Assembly: GCA_029572935.1 (NCBI GenBank)
Contig: JAKQHM010000053.1
Location: 62,001-126,000, forward strand
Length of the DNA stretch: 64,000 bases
Origin: Bacteroidota bacterium
Lineage (GTDB): Bacteria; Bacteroidota; Bacteroidia; Chitinophagales; Saprospiraceae
Reading direction: 5' to 3'
In this document: in pieces, positions 1 through 9,105 of the stretch
How positions within the stretch are numbered: position 1 is the first letter of the stretch
Layout: every line of letters starts with the position of its first letter
Program-made: the position numbers and the translations under genes
Notes under the pieces: generated by a model
What the model was told of the DNA's origin: nothing
The model's input: only the letters and a program-made list of their open reading frames with translations
The model's database searches: none

Positions 1-321
1 GCAGGCGTGCATGACCCCATTGTTTTGAGAGGGAAACGGGTAGCCGGAATCCTCTGTGATGGGCAGAGCATCCATATCTGCCCTCAATGCAACTACTCGA
101 TTGGATGGGGCTCTTTCGCCGGATACCAATCCCACCAACCCGTACCCGGCCCAACCGGCACTGAATGGGATCCCCCATTCCTCCAGACAGGATCTGATAA
201 AGGCAGAAGTATTTTCCTCCTTGAAGGACAATTCCGGTGTGGTGTGCAATCTTCTCCTGATTTGTATCAACTGGGGTTCAAAATCCCGGAGAATATCCTT
301 TATACTTTTCAGGTCCATCAT
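1..321 (-). CDS. M20 family amidohydrolase, N-terminal part (cut by window edge)
   Basis: The frame reads leftward from ATG at 321 (a second ATG lies at 318) and stays open to base 1, giving 107 codons. It shows the start of the M20D/amidohydrolase fold: an RRxLHxxPELSFKE-like segment near residues 27-40, a WAGTGLVG strand, then ALRADMDALPI and a final GVMHAC, where the metal-binding HAC(G)HD motif would continue beyond the window. Family members hydrolyse N-acyl amino acids, hippurate or indole-3-acetyl-amino acid conjugates using two metal ions; the substrate cannot be told from this half. No signal peptide is visible, so it is probably cytoplasmic. It starts 3 bp after the stop of the glycosyltransferase upstream, so it is likely the third gene of a recR-glycosyltransferase-amidohydrolase transcript. 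The C-terminal part and second metal site are not in the window. Confidence 0.85.
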   Translation of the reverse strand, partial: MMDLKSIKDILRDFEPQLIQIRRRLHTTPELSFKEENTSAFIRSCLEEWGIPFSAGWAGYGLVGLVSGERAPSNRVVALRADMDALPITEDSGYPFPSQNNGVMHAC

Positions 322-324
322 GTT

Positions 325-2247
325 CTATTGATCCAGTGATTGAAGGTTTCTGAGACAAATATCCAGATCCATCCATATGGAGTAATACATCGCATAATGC
401 AATATGTACTGACTGGAAAATGAAGTATCGTTTAACTTCTGATCAAATGGAAGCGGGATCAGTATGGATGGCTTGCCATTGGAAATTTGCATGGATTTGG
501 AAATTTCCGGTGGTATCCCCACCCATTGCCGGCTCCCGGACAGAACGGAAACAATGTTCCTGAGAAATTTCCAGGGCTTCCTGTTTATAAAGGCAAACAG
601 GGGAAAGAACAAAAGAAGCCAGAGGGAAAAGCAAAAGTCAAAAATCCGCTTTTGTCTTTTGTATGCTTGTTTTTGAATGTGAAACCGGGGATCCATCGTG
701 TACATTTCTCCCGGCGTGTTTTTGGATGGACTGCCAATGATTCCGGTGCCACCGGCGGTCATCAACTTTACTTCCACACCTTCCGGCAGTCCGGACATCA
801 TTTGTATGATATCGTGAAAAGGCAAGTGTGGAGAACAGACAATCAATTGATCCGGCCTGAGTACTTCCACCATTTTTGAGAATTCCCGGGAGGAAAAGCC
901 CGGCATATCATCTTCCAGTCTTCGAATGACCCGATAAGGAAGAGAGGTATAACTCAATATCTTTTCAGCCAGATCGCACTCTGATGCATTGCCAATCAGG
1001 ATCACTTCCTTTAATTGACGGCTGCCTTTCTTCAGATATATAAACGCAGTCCTACTTAGGATCAGGTACATTAAAACATACAGGAAGGATAACAAGAGTA
1101 GCATTCTGGATGACCTCATTTCCTCTGGAAGCAGGGAATAAGCAATAAGATTCAAAATCAATCCGCCCGATGCACTGATCAAAATGTCTTTAAAACCTGG
1201 CCGTTTATCGTACAAACCATTGAAATAATTGGCAACTACCCAAACCAATGTAAAAAGTACCGCATTCGACCAAAAGGCCCATGGCAGAAAATGATAATCC
1301 GTTTGAAAATAAAGTTTAGACCAGATTTTTTTCAGACCAAATATGCCGGTCAGGATCAATCCTGCGTCGAGGGCAATGGGTGCAAATTGAAAGAACTTTT
1401 GCTTCAGCCAGGAAAGAGTCCCTTTTACGATAATGCCCAAACGGATCAGAAAAATGTAACTCTTTTGACTGGCACCTGAAAAGTACTGGTTGGCAAAGAT
1501 CATCATAGCCTGGTAAAAAGCTTTGTGGTAGGACAAGGTGGCCTTCCGGGTACTCTCGCCTTTGTAATGAACGATCCGGGTATTCGCCAGGTAAGCAATC
1601 TTATACCCTGCCCTTCTGATCCTGGTGGAGAGATCAATGTCCTCGCCGTACATAAAGTAAGCTTCGTCAAATCCACCAATCCGGTCCAGAATATTCTTCC
1701 TCGTAAAAAGAAAGGCCCCGGTTAGTACTTCGATCTCAGGATGATCGGTCTCGTAATTCAAATGTCCCAGGTAATATCCGTTAAACAGGGCGGATTTTGG
1801 AAAAACCTTGTGCAAGCCCAGCATCTTACAAACCGATACCCAAGGTGTTGGGAAACCCCGCTTGGATTCCGGCAAAATTTCTCCAGAACCGTCTATCATC
1901 ATGACACCGCATGCACCGGTATCCGGATGGGCATCCATGTAGGATATGCATTTTTCAAATGAGTCCTCTCTGACCAGCGTATCAGGATTTAGAAACAAAA
2001 TATACTCTCCTGACGCCTCTTTCAAAGCCAGATTATTGGCTCGACCGAATCCAAGGTTCTCACCAGGTTGGATCAGTCTGACCTCCGGGTAGGTAGACTG
2101 GATCATCTCGCAACTGTCATCGGCAGATGCATTATCTACCACAATCACTTCTGCCGGTATATGCGCCAAGGCTTTGAATACGGATGCAAGGCAACGCTCC
2201 AAAAAATAGCGCACATTGTAACTCACTATGATCACGGACAATTTCAA
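325..2247 (-). CDS. GT2 glycosyltransferase fused to a degenerate sugar-phosphotransferase-like membrane module
   Basis: 640 aa. Residues 1-240 are a family 2 glycosyltransferase of the rhamnosyltransferase/WbbL type: VIIVSYN at the start, VVDNASADDS, LFLNPDT as the DxD-equivalent, and EDIDLSTRIRRAGY with the catalytic-base region. The rest does not belong to a usual GT2 protein: several membrane helices (about 300-400), a Rossmann-like stretch beginning VILIGNASECDLAEKIL, and a final piece opening KRIFDFCFSLWLLLFFP with a later SGSRQWVGIP. This order of helices, nucleotide-binding-like domain and KR-FD helix matches WcaJ/WbaP polyprenyl-phosphate sugar phosphotransferases, but their QER-G, KFRSM and LDE-PQ catalytic motifs are missing. 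The first half probably adds a sugar to a lipid-linked precursor; the second half looks like a non-catalytic membrane platform (inference). The gene lies 2 bp after recR. Confidence 0.82.
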   Translation of the reverse strand: MKLSVIIVSYNVRYFLERCLASVFKALAHIPAEVIVVDNASADDSCEMIQSTYPEVRLIQPGENLGFGRANNLALKEASGEYILFLNPDTLVREDSFEKCISYMDAHPDTGACGVMMIDGSGEILPESKRGFPTPWVSVCKMLGLHKVFPKSALFNGYYLGHLNYETDHPEIEVLTGAFLFTRKNILDRIGGFDEAYFMYGEDIDLSTRIRRAGYKIAYLANTRIVHYKGESTRKATLSYHKAFYQAMMIFANQYFSGASQKSYIFLIRLGIIVKGTLSWLKQKFFQFAPIALDAGLILTGIFGLKKIWSKLYFQTDYHFLPWAFWSNAVLFTLVWVVANYFNGLYDKRPGFKDILISASGGLILNLIAYSLLPEEMRSSRMLLLLSFLYVLMYLILSRTAFIYLKKGSRQLKEVILIGNASECDLAEKILSYTSLPYRVIRRLEDDMPGFSSREFSKMVEVLRPDQLIVCSPHLPFHDIIQMMSGLPEGVEVKLMTAGGTGIIGSPSKNTPGEMYTMDPRFHIQKQAYKRQKRIFDFCFSLWLLLFFPLFAFINRKPWKFLRNIVSVLSGSRQWVGIPPEISKSMQISNGKPSILIPLPFDQKLNDTSFSSQYILHYAMYYSIWMDLDICLRNLQSLDQ

Positions 2248-2249
2248 TC

Positions 2250-2867
2250 CTAACTATTGTCTTTGGGGTGATAAGGTATTCTGCCAGCCAGGGATCGGCT
2301 CAAGGTAAATTCATCCGCATATTCCAGCTCTGATCCAAAAGAAATACCTCTTGCAATCATACTTAAACGGATTCCTTCCATTCCTTCTTGCCTGCTGATA
2401 TAATAAATAGTGGTATCCCCTTCTATACAGGGCCGCAAGGCTATGATGAGCTCTTGGGGCGGGTTGGTGGCTACCCTTTTGACCAGTCCGGCAATATTCA
2501 ACTGATCCGGGCCGATACCTTCAATAGGACTGATCAAACCTCCCAACACATGGTAAAGACCTTTATATTGCTGGGTTTCCTCGATCGCCATGAGATCCCG
2601 GACGGTCTCTACCAGACATATGGTCGAACGGTCCCTGCCAGGATTGGAGCAAATTTCGCAGACATCAGAATCTGAATAGGCAAAACAGATGCTGCATTCC
2701 CTGAGCCCTTCTACCATTCGCTGTATGGATTCAGCCAGACGCAGACTTCTGGCAGGATCCTGTTTCGCAAGAAAAAGTGCCAACCTCAGAGCTGTTTTCC
2801 GACCAATCCCAGGCAAGGCGCTAAGAGATTCCACAGCCTCCTGGATAAGGGCAGAGGTATATTTCAT
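2250..2867 (-). CDS. recR: Recombination mediator protein RecR
   Basis: 205 aa, the normal length for RecR. It acts with RecO (and RecF) to load RecA on single-stranded DNA gaps. Visible parts in order: an N-terminal helix-hairpin-helix (LSALPGIGRKTALRLALFL), a four-cysteine zinc site of form C-x2-C-x8-C-x2-C (CSICFAYSDSDVCEIC), and a Toprim domain starting ICLVETVRDLMAIEE, with the family's LGGLISPIEGIGPDQL stretch. The ATG at 2867 is followed at once by the expected KYTSALIQ start. It heads a leftward transcript, and a TAATTTTA sequence on the minus strand just upstream (about 2873-2880) differs from the Bacteroidota -7 element at one base. Pairing of recR with a glycosyltransferase has no obvious functional meaning. 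Confidence 0.97.
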   Translation of the reverse strand: MKYTSALIQEAVESLSALPGIGRKTALRLALFLAKQDPARSLRLAESIQRMVEGLRECSICFAYSDSDVCEICSNPGRDRSTICLVETVRDLMAIEETQQYKGLYHVLGGLISPIEGIGPDQLNIAGLVKRVATNPPQELIIALRPCIEGDTTIYYISRQEGMEGIRLSMIARGISFGSELEYADEFTLSRSLAGRIPYHPKDNS

Positions 2868-2963
2868 GGGCGTAAAATTACAATATAAAATAATATGTAA
2901 GACATTGAAGCCGGGTTCGTGTATTTTTTAAACAGTCGGGAAATTCATTTCTGTAAAAACGCT

Positions 2964-2971
2964 TAGTTTTA
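2964..2971 (+). promoter_or_regulatory. Possible -7 promoter element for the E2 gene
   Basis: TAGTTTTA, seven of eight matches to the Bacteroidota -7 consensus TAnnTTTG, 47 bp before the ATG of the dihydrolipoamide acyltransferase. No clear -33 TTTG is present at the right distance, so this is a weak call. Confidence 0.3.
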
Positions 2972-3018
2972 CGCTCCTATTCTGAAACATATCAGATGGG
3001 AATTGAAAAAAGGAAATT

Positions 3019-4251
3019 ATGGCGGAAGTAATCAGAATGCCCCGACTCAGCGACACCATGCAAACCGGATTTATTCGCGTCTGGCACAAGAAAGTAGGTG
3101 ATAAAGTAGCTCCCGGTGACGTGATGGCGGAGGTGGAAACCGACAAAGCCACCATGGACCTGGAAGCCTTCCAGGATGGTGTTCTCCTCCATATTGCCGT
3201 ACCGGAAGGTCAAGTGGCCGTAGATGGCATCATCGCGATCATCGGTAAGGCTGGAGAAGATTTTTCTGCCCTTCTCACAAGCTCTGAAGGAAGTCCAAAT
3301 CCTCCCGCAGCAAGCAAAGCAGAGAATTCAGCATCTCCCAGTCCTGCGGCTGTCCCATCTGCCTCCAATCAAGCTCTTCCGACTGCTCAGGATGCCTCAG
3401 ATACCCGCATCAAAGCATCCCCGCTGGCAAAATCGATCGCCAGGGAGGCAGGTCTGGATCTCAAATCCATCCAGGGTACAGGTGAACAGGGCAGAATCAT
3501 CAAAAAGGATATTGAAGACAAGATCAAAACCGCCCCGGCCACGGGTATTCAGCAAGCGATAACAGTATCCAAAGGCGATAAGATCGTACAGGTTAGTCAG
3601 ATGCGAAGAACGATTGCTCAAAGGTTGTCTGAAAGCAAATTTTCCGCACCCCATTTCTACCTGACCATGGAAATCGACATGGACAATTGCGTTGCTGCAC
3701 GCAATCAGATCAACCAGATTGCTCCTTCAAAGATCTCTTTCAATGACCTGATTGTAAAGGCCTGCGCGACCGCCCTCAGACAAAACCCGGGTGTCAATGT
3801 TTCCTGGAAAGGCGATACGATGGTCTTTCATCAGGATATTCACATTGGGGTCGCAGTAGCCATTGAAGACGGATTGGTCGTACCCGTGATCCGACATACC
3901 GATCAAAAGTCATTATCTCAAATCAATCAGGAAATCCTCGACAAAGCCCAAAGATCGAAAGAGCGCAAACTGGGTCTGGATGAAATGCAGGGCAACACCT
4001 TCACCATATCCAACCTCGGTATGTACGAAATTGAAGATTTCACAGCCATCATCAATCCTCCTGATGCATGTATACTCGCCGTCGGATCCATTTTAAAGAA
4101 ACCAGCAGTCAAAAATGATCAGATTGTGATTTCCCACAGACTTCGCGTTTGCTTATCCTGTGATCATCGCGCAGTAGATGGTGCCACCGGTGCCAAATTC
4201 CTGCAAACCCTGAAGAATACCCTTGAGAATCCAATTTCAATGGTTCTGTAA
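3019..4251 (+). CDS. 2-oxo acid dehydrogenase E2 (dihydrolipoamide acetyltransferase)
   Basis: 410 aa with the complete E2 architecture. Residues 1-78 form one lipoyl domain with the lipoylation site DKATMD (K43). An Ala/Pro/Ser-rich linker follows, then the peripheral-subunit-binding domain at about 130-168 (ASPLAKSIAREAGLDL, GTGEQGRIIKKDI). The catalytic acyltransferase domain fills about 190-410 and ends with the active-site CDHRAVDGA motif (H383, D387). The start near RMPRLSDTMQTG is typical of pyruvate dehydrogenase E2 in Bacteroidota, so acetyl transfer from pyruvate to CoA is the most likely job; a branched-chain E2 is the alternative. No E1 or E3 gene is in the window, so this E2 is away from its complex partners. 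It stands alone on the plus strand, convergent with the following cluster. Confidence 0.93.
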   Translation: MAEVIRMPRLSDTMQTGFIRVWHKKVGDKVAPGDVMAEVETDKATMDLEAFQDGVLLHIAVPEGQVAVDGIIAIIGKAGEDFSALLTSSEGSPNPPAASKAENSASPSPAAVPSASNQALPTAQDASDTRIKASPLAKSIAREAGLDLKSIQGTGEQGRIIKKDIEDKIKTAPATGIQQAITVSKGDKIVQVSQMRRTIAQRLSESKFSAPHFYLTMEIDMDNCVAARNQINQIAPSKISFNDLIVKACATALRQNPGVNVSWKGDTMVFHQDIHIGVAVAIEDGLVVPVIRHTDQKSLSQINQEILDKAQRSKERKLGLDEMQGNTFTISNLGMYEIEDFTAIINPPDACILAVGSILKKPAVKNDQIVISHRLRVCLSCDHRAVDGATGAKFLQTLKNTLENPISMVL

Positions 4252-4464
4252 GACCAACTTCTATCCTATTGACTTAAGTTCAGGATAAACATCCACGGAC
4301 TTCTATTGCATATCGCAACTCAGTGATTTGCGCAAGTGCAACCCTCATTAGGCATACTCCCTACGATTCATTCAGCTTCCCAAATAAACATAAAAACAAG
4401 GGGCGAAATACCCTGGCTCAGGATAAGGTTTAGCGGACCTTAGTAACAAATAACTACTTAATCC

Positions 4465-7374
4465 TCAATACCTGACCACTCGGGTCCAGGCAGTCAGACT
4501 ACCGGATGAAATCCGAATGGAATAAACTCCAGGAGGATAGGCATTCAGGTCTAGTTTATGTTGGATAACAGACTGTCCGGCGGTCAAAACTTTATGTTCC
4601 AGAATCTGACCTTCCGGTGTGAGCAGACTGAAATACAGTTTTCCGGAATTCAACTCAGAGGGCCACAGAACCGACAATTCTGACCATCCATTGGTTGGAT
4701 TGGGCTTGATGCCGATCACAGGATTTTTTTCATCCGAGACAGAAGATATGACGCAATCCACCTCTCCTGCTGATTCCAGGCTACAACCAAATGCATCCAC
4801 CATTTTTACGGAATATTTCTCGCCATGATCCAGGGTATCCCCGGGTTGGTTACCGGAGTAGTTGATGCCTCCGGCTTTGCTGGCACCATTGACAATCAGG
4901 ATGGCCTGACCTGTCTGGCCGCCTCCGGTTCCTGTAATACATAGGTAATCCACTTCCAATTGCGGCCTGGCATAGGCACAGGAGTCAAAGTTACATACAA
5001 CGGTACCACTTATCTCCCGGCTACATCCGGCCTGATCGGTAACCTTAACAAAATAGGACTCGCCCGAATCTAGCCATTTGCCGGTTTGATCTCCTTCCAA
5101 AGAAATCTGTCCCATCTGACCTGTCACATCGACTGTCAGGACAGCCTTAAGCAAGGTATCGACACACTCATAACTCACATCGATCTTCAAAGGAGAGCGG
5201 GCACAATCAAACGGAGGACAATCTATCTTGCCTTCTTCGACGACATAGCAGGAGTCGCTGTCTATAATGAGGACCTTATAAAGGTCTTCGTGTTTCAGTT
5301 TGCTTCCATCAGGAGTTCCATAAAAATAATATACTCCCGAACCGCCTTTGCCACCAGCGCGCAAAATGACTTCACCGGTCTGACGACCTATGGAATCTGA
5401 CAGGCATTCAAACTGAAGGTTTGATTGTAAACTGGAGTTCTTGCATTTTGAGGGAGGCGTACAGGTGGCTTCCACCGTAGCGAAACTGCGGCAACCATTA
5501 GCATCCTCAGCAAATGCCTCTGCCTTCTGGCCCGGGAAAAGAAAATCCTGACTGGAAGGACCTGTATAGACTACAGGGGCGATACCGCCGGATACAGAGT
5601 AATTCACCCTGCCCAACACCCCATGCAGGCAATCCAGGTTCAAATTCAGATTCAAGGGTTCAAAATTGGCAGCTTTGCTTAGTTCATCCACTCTCACACA
5701 AAGAGAGCCTTCTCCTGGCTGCAGTGGCTTATTGGCTGCCATGATTTGCAGGTAATACTTTTGTCCGGCAATCAGGTCTGAAATTTTTATGAAGCCGGCA
5801 CAAGGATCCGGAGTCAGGCCGCATTGCTTTTCCACCAGGGCATTGCAGTTGCCTGAATAAACTGCATAATGAAATATAAAGCCAGCCTTGACCTGCAGTG
5901 CTACCTGCTTTTCTGCCGGAGCGGTAAAGCTGTACCAGACATCCGGTGCATGGTAAACCACACAGGATGGTTTGACTGTACTGAGATTATTGGCAGGAAA
6001 TAGAATAGTGTTACACGTCGCATTCAGATTAAGCTGTGTGGCAGTTGCACAAATGTCATTTTGTGGTTTGGCTACATCCTTTTCCTGAACCCTCAAGCAC
6101 AAATCTCCTTCCAGTGTGGCAAAATATCCTGTCACCTGTACAAAATACGTTTTTCCTGCTACCGGCACAAATTCAAGCCGGTTGCCTTGATCTTCGGCAG
6201 TGATTTCTGTCAAGGAGGCGCAACTACCCTCATAAATGGCAATCACGTCAGCAAAATTTGACTGGGTGATCACTTCATGAGGCTTGGCAGACAATGCGGT
6301 AAACTCGTACCATACATCCGCACGGGATCTTTGGTTTTTAGTCGGAAGCCTGGATTCTGTACCCGCGTTGCGATTCAGTCCCTGGACACATACTCCATTA
6401 ACCTGGACCTTGATTCTGTTATCGCAGAGATCATGACCCGGATTATCCAATGGTTTATCCGCCTTTGAGATAGATATACAGTGCGATCCGGTTTCCGTAC
6501 CGAAATCATTGATCTTTCTTGCCGTTCTTATAAAGTAAGTGCGGCCGTTGGTAACATTGAGATCCAAATCCTCTCCTTCAAAACCAAATTCATCCTTATC
6601 GACACAATTAAGAGAGGTCATATTGACGCAGGTACCTTCAAAGACAGATACCGCATTATTATAACCCGCCTGACAACGGATCCGAAGCAAGCCTGTAAAA
6701 TCCGCGGTGTATTTATACCAGGCCGTGCCCTGATAACTTCCCGCACAATTCATTTGGCCAGGCACCAGTGGCTGCACGCCGGCTATATGCCCTGACAAAC
6801 AGGAGGACCCCAGAGTCAAAGGCAATGCACGCTGGCAATCACTATTATCCGGGCTAAGAATAAAGTCATCCAAAAGAATTTTGGTACCTCCATCATTCCC
6901 ATTAAAATCATATTCAAAATAGAAATTCACTTTGGTGGCTGAAATGGGTATGGAAAGGGTGACTCCCTGTGCAGTCAGATCGCGAATCTCAGCGGAAAAC
7001 GAACGAACCAGAACATTTCCCGTGCCATAGTTCATATACAGATTGAATGCCGAATTATAGGGTCTTGCATATTGAAGTTTAAATACCAAATAATAACGGT
7101 CATACCCTCCAATTGAAAAATCAGAAGTTTTCAACTGAAAACGCCTGCGGGTAATATCACTTCTAAGGTTTTGTTCATAACCAATGAGGCAACTGCCATC
7201 AGGGAATAGGCTCACCTTATCCTGGACAATTCCAAATCCATAATTGCCATTTACTGTCACAAAACTCCAACCATCAGGAAGCTTACAGGTGCCAAAATTT
7301 TGTTCGGAGACCGGGACCTGTGCCGATACCCATCCTGTAATAAGGAATATAAAGATGAAGTAATAAGATTTCAT
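4465..7374 (-). CDS. Large secreted repeat protein with T9SS type A sorting domain
   Basis: 969 aa. A Sec signal peptide (MKSYYFIFIFLITGWVSAQ) is followed by a jelly-roll-like region to about 175, then three related cysteine-containing modules of about 120-130 aa (first near 178-305), each with a WY-(K/E)-(Y/F)TA core and a later TYF(I/V)-type strand, like pre-peptidase C-terminal (PPC) folds. Four SprB-like repeats of about 75 aa follow, each built as L-C, a glycine-rich centre, then a DxxGC or DSDSC turn. The C-terminal 80 residues hold IKPNPTNGWSEL and a PPGVYSIRI segment, typical of T9SS type A sorting. It is predicted to be exported across the outer membrane and anchored or released there; adhesion is the likely role but is inferred. 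It is the last gene of the DUF1800-DUF1501 transcript, 21 bp after its neighbour. Confidence 0.85.
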   Translation of the reverse strand: MKSYYFIFIFLITGWVSAQVPVSEQNFGTCKLPDGWSFVTVNGNYGFGIVQDKVSLFPDGSCLIGYEQNLRSDITRRRFQLKTSDFSIGGYDRYYLVFKLQYARPYNSAFNLYMNYGTGNVLVRSFSAEIRDLTAQGVTLSIPISATKVNFYFEYDFNGNDGGTKILLDDFILSPDNSDCQRALPLTLGSSCLSGHIAGVQPLVPGQMNCAGSYQGTAWYKYTADFTGLLRIRCQAGYNNAVSVFEGTCVNMTSLNCVDKDEFGFEGEDLDLNVTNGRTYFIRTARKINDFGTETGSHCISISKADKPLDNPGHDLCDNRIKVQVNGVCVQGLNRNAGTESRLPTKNQRSRADVWYEFTALSAKPHEVITQSNFADVIAIYEGSCASLTEITAEDQGNRLEFVPVAGKTYFVQVTGYFATLEGDLCLRVQEKDVAKPQNDICATATQLNLNATCNTILFPANNLSTVKPSCVVYHAPDVWYSFTAPAEKQVALQVKAGFIFHYAVYSGNCNALVEKQCGLTPDPCAGFIKISDLIAGQKYYLQIMAANKPLQPGEGSLCVRVDELSKAANFEPLNLNLNLDCLHGVLGRVNYSVSGGIAPVVYTGPSSQDFLFPGQKAEAFAEDANGCRSFATVEATCTPPSKCKNSSLQSNLQFECLSDSIGRQTGEVILRAGGKGGSGVYYFYGTPDGSKLKHEDLYKVLIIDSDSCYVVEEGKIDCPPFDCARSPLKIDVSYECVDTLLKAVLTVDVTGQMGQISLEGDQTGKWLDSGESYFVKVTDQAGCSREISGTVVCNFDSCAYARPQLEVDYLCITGTGGGQTGQAILIVNGASKAGGINYSGNQPGDTLDHGEKYSVKMVDAFGCSLESAGEVDCVISSVSDEKNPVIGIKPNPTNGWSELSVLWPSELNSGKLYFSLLTPEGQILEHKVLTAGQSVIQHKLDLNAYPPGVYSIRISSGSLTAWTRVVRY

Positions 7375-7395
7375 GCTTTTAGATTGAATGGTGGA

Positions 7396-9084
7396 TTAAA
7401 CTACGTTGAATCTTCTCAAAAAGGTTTTGCCGGAGGCGTTGATCTGATAGATGTATTCACCTGGAGGTATTTTCCACTTGACAGGATCAAAGCTGACCGT
7501 GTAGGAACCCTTGGCTGCGTATTTGTCAAAAAGAACTGCCAGGGTGTTTCCGCTCAGGGACTTCACGTAAATGCGCACCTGACTGGCGGACTGGGTGGCA
7601 AATTTAATATCCAGATTGCGCGGGTTCGCATCATTGGGGTTATGCCCGAGCAGAATGGTATTATAATTAGAACCTTTGTTCTCACTACAAGGATTGGAGA
7701 TTAGGTCTACGGGTTCATACACCCCGCCCATGGTATATTCGACCAATTCAGAATCCAGACACATCCAGTCTTTCATGACAGAAGAAAACACTCTTCTGAA
7801 GTCAAGGCTTTTCTGTGTTTCATAGTAAACGACCGTTCCATTGCCTTTGAGCACGGTGTCTGAAAGGTTGATCGGATCTCCTTTGAAACCTCCTTTCACG
7901 CCATCTCCAAACATCATCATGGGAGACAGATTGCCATGATCTGTTCCAGCTGAGCCATTTTCCTTGATGGTGCGCCCAAACTCAGAATAGGTGAGAACAC
8001 TGACATTATTTTGTGAACCATCCGCTTTGAGATCATCGTAAAATGCCTTTATGGAGGCTGCCAGGTCTCCCAACAACCTCTGGTGGGCCGCCTTCTGGTT
8101 GCTGTGGGTATCAAATCCATCTATATTGACCAGGAACAAGCGCGTGCCAAGCCTCCCCTTGATCAAGCGTGAAACAATCGCAAGCTGGTCTGCCAGCCTA
8201 CTGGCGGTATTGCGTGGATAGGAAACCTTGTTGGATGCTTTTCCGTAAGCAGTTGTGACCGCTGTGGAGTACCTTAAGGAATTATTGGTCAACTGTCTGA
8301 GGAATGCACGTTCTTCACCTTGTGGGCATTCGCCAAAACCTTCTGTTGGGTAGAGTTTCCCATATTGGGCCAATCGGAAAAATTCATTGGGATCATTGAA
8401 AACCAACTCCATCTGCTGATTTCCGGGTGCCGTAAAGATCAGATCCGTGCTATATCCGATCCGCAAAGCCGGAGGGACAGAAGGAGGCGTTTCTGAAAAC
8501 GCAGGAAAATCCTGATCCAGAAAACGTCCCATGATGCCAGAATTGATTCTTTTATCGTGGAGATCACCTGCCGCGGAAGACCAGATGTCTATGGAAGCAA
8601 AATGGGAATAATTCTGATTGGGATATCCGACATTATGAAGTACAGCCATTTTGCCCTCATTCCAGAGTGGCATCAAGGGGGACATAACGCCCGGGACCGC
8701 ATGAGATGGCGTACCAAAACCTCCCAACACAGTTTGGTCATTATAGTCCGTACCAAACTGATGGGCAATAGTCGGTCGCATAGACAGGTATTCTGTCCTG
8801 CCGGCAGTATCCGCATGGGGAAATACCATATTGAGTCCGTCATTGCCTCCAAACATTTTGATGAGTACCAGTATGTTCTCATCCCCCGGAGCGATCGGAT
8901 TGGGCATCCCGGCAGACAAAAGAGAACTGACGGGCATTCCCCCCAGCAAAACTGTTCCCAAGCCGGCCAAACCACCGGTCATAAGGAACTGACGCCTATT
9001 CCAAAGAATGTGTTCCTGATTATGCTCCTTACCCAGATCATCCCGGAACATCCCGGCTGTTTGATGTATATTATCTTTGTTCAT
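7396..9084 (-). CDS. DUF1501 family protein with twin-arginine-like leader and sorting-domain-like C-terminus
   Basis: 562 aa. DUF1501 proteins have a sulfatase/alkaline-phosphatase-like fold, are exported, and nearly always sit next to DUF1800 genes, as here; their biochemical role is unknown. The leader is long, with a twin-arginine-like NRRQFLMTGGLAGLG at residues 29-43 followed by a hydrophobic stretch. Family segments visible include ILVLIKMFGGNDGLNMV, LFLVNIDGFDTHSNQ, VLTYSEFGRTIKENGSAGTDHG and MMMFGDGVKGGF. The last 80 residues (from about 482) read as a beta-sandwich ending PPGEYIYQI and FLRRFNVV, which resembles a T9SS type A sorting domain. It starts 21 bp after the DUF1800 gene. 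A twin-arginine-like leader with a T9SS-like tail is unusual. Confidence 0.9.
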   Translation of the reverse strand: MNKDNIHQTAGMFRDDLGKEHNQEHILWNRRQFLMTGGLAGLGTVLLGGMPVSSLLSAGMPNPIAPGDENILVLIKMFGGNDGLNMVFPHADTAGRTEYLSMRPTIAHQFGTDYNDQTVLGGFGTPSHAVPGVMSPLMPLWNEGKMAVLHNVGYPNQNYSHFASIDIWSSAAGDLHDKRINSGIMGRFLDQDFPAFSETPPSVPPALRIGYSTDLIFTAPGNQQMELVFNDPNEFFRLAQYGKLYPTEGFGECPQGEERAFLRQLTNNSLRYSTAVTTAYGKASNKVSYPRNTASRLADQLAIVSRLIKGRLGTRLFLVNIDGFDTHSNQKAAHQRLLGDLAASIKAFYDDLKADGSQNNVSVLTYSEFGRTIKENGSAGTDHGNLSPMMMFGDGVKGGFKGDPINLSDTVLKGNGTVVYYETQKSLDFRRVFSSVMKDWMCLDSELVEYTMGGVYEPVDLISNPCSENKGSNYNTILLGHNPNDANPRNLDIKFATQSASQVRIYVKSLSGNTLAVLFDKYAAKGSYTVSFDPVKWKIPPGEYIYQINASGKTFLRRFNVV

Positions 9085-9105
9085 TTCGATTTGCTTTTTT
9101 GGAAT

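Noticed and set aside
4252-4464. Weak stem TATCCT / AGGATA at 4262-4287 between convergent genes
   Set aside because: Only six base pairs with a long loop and no T-run; not strong enough to call a terminator.
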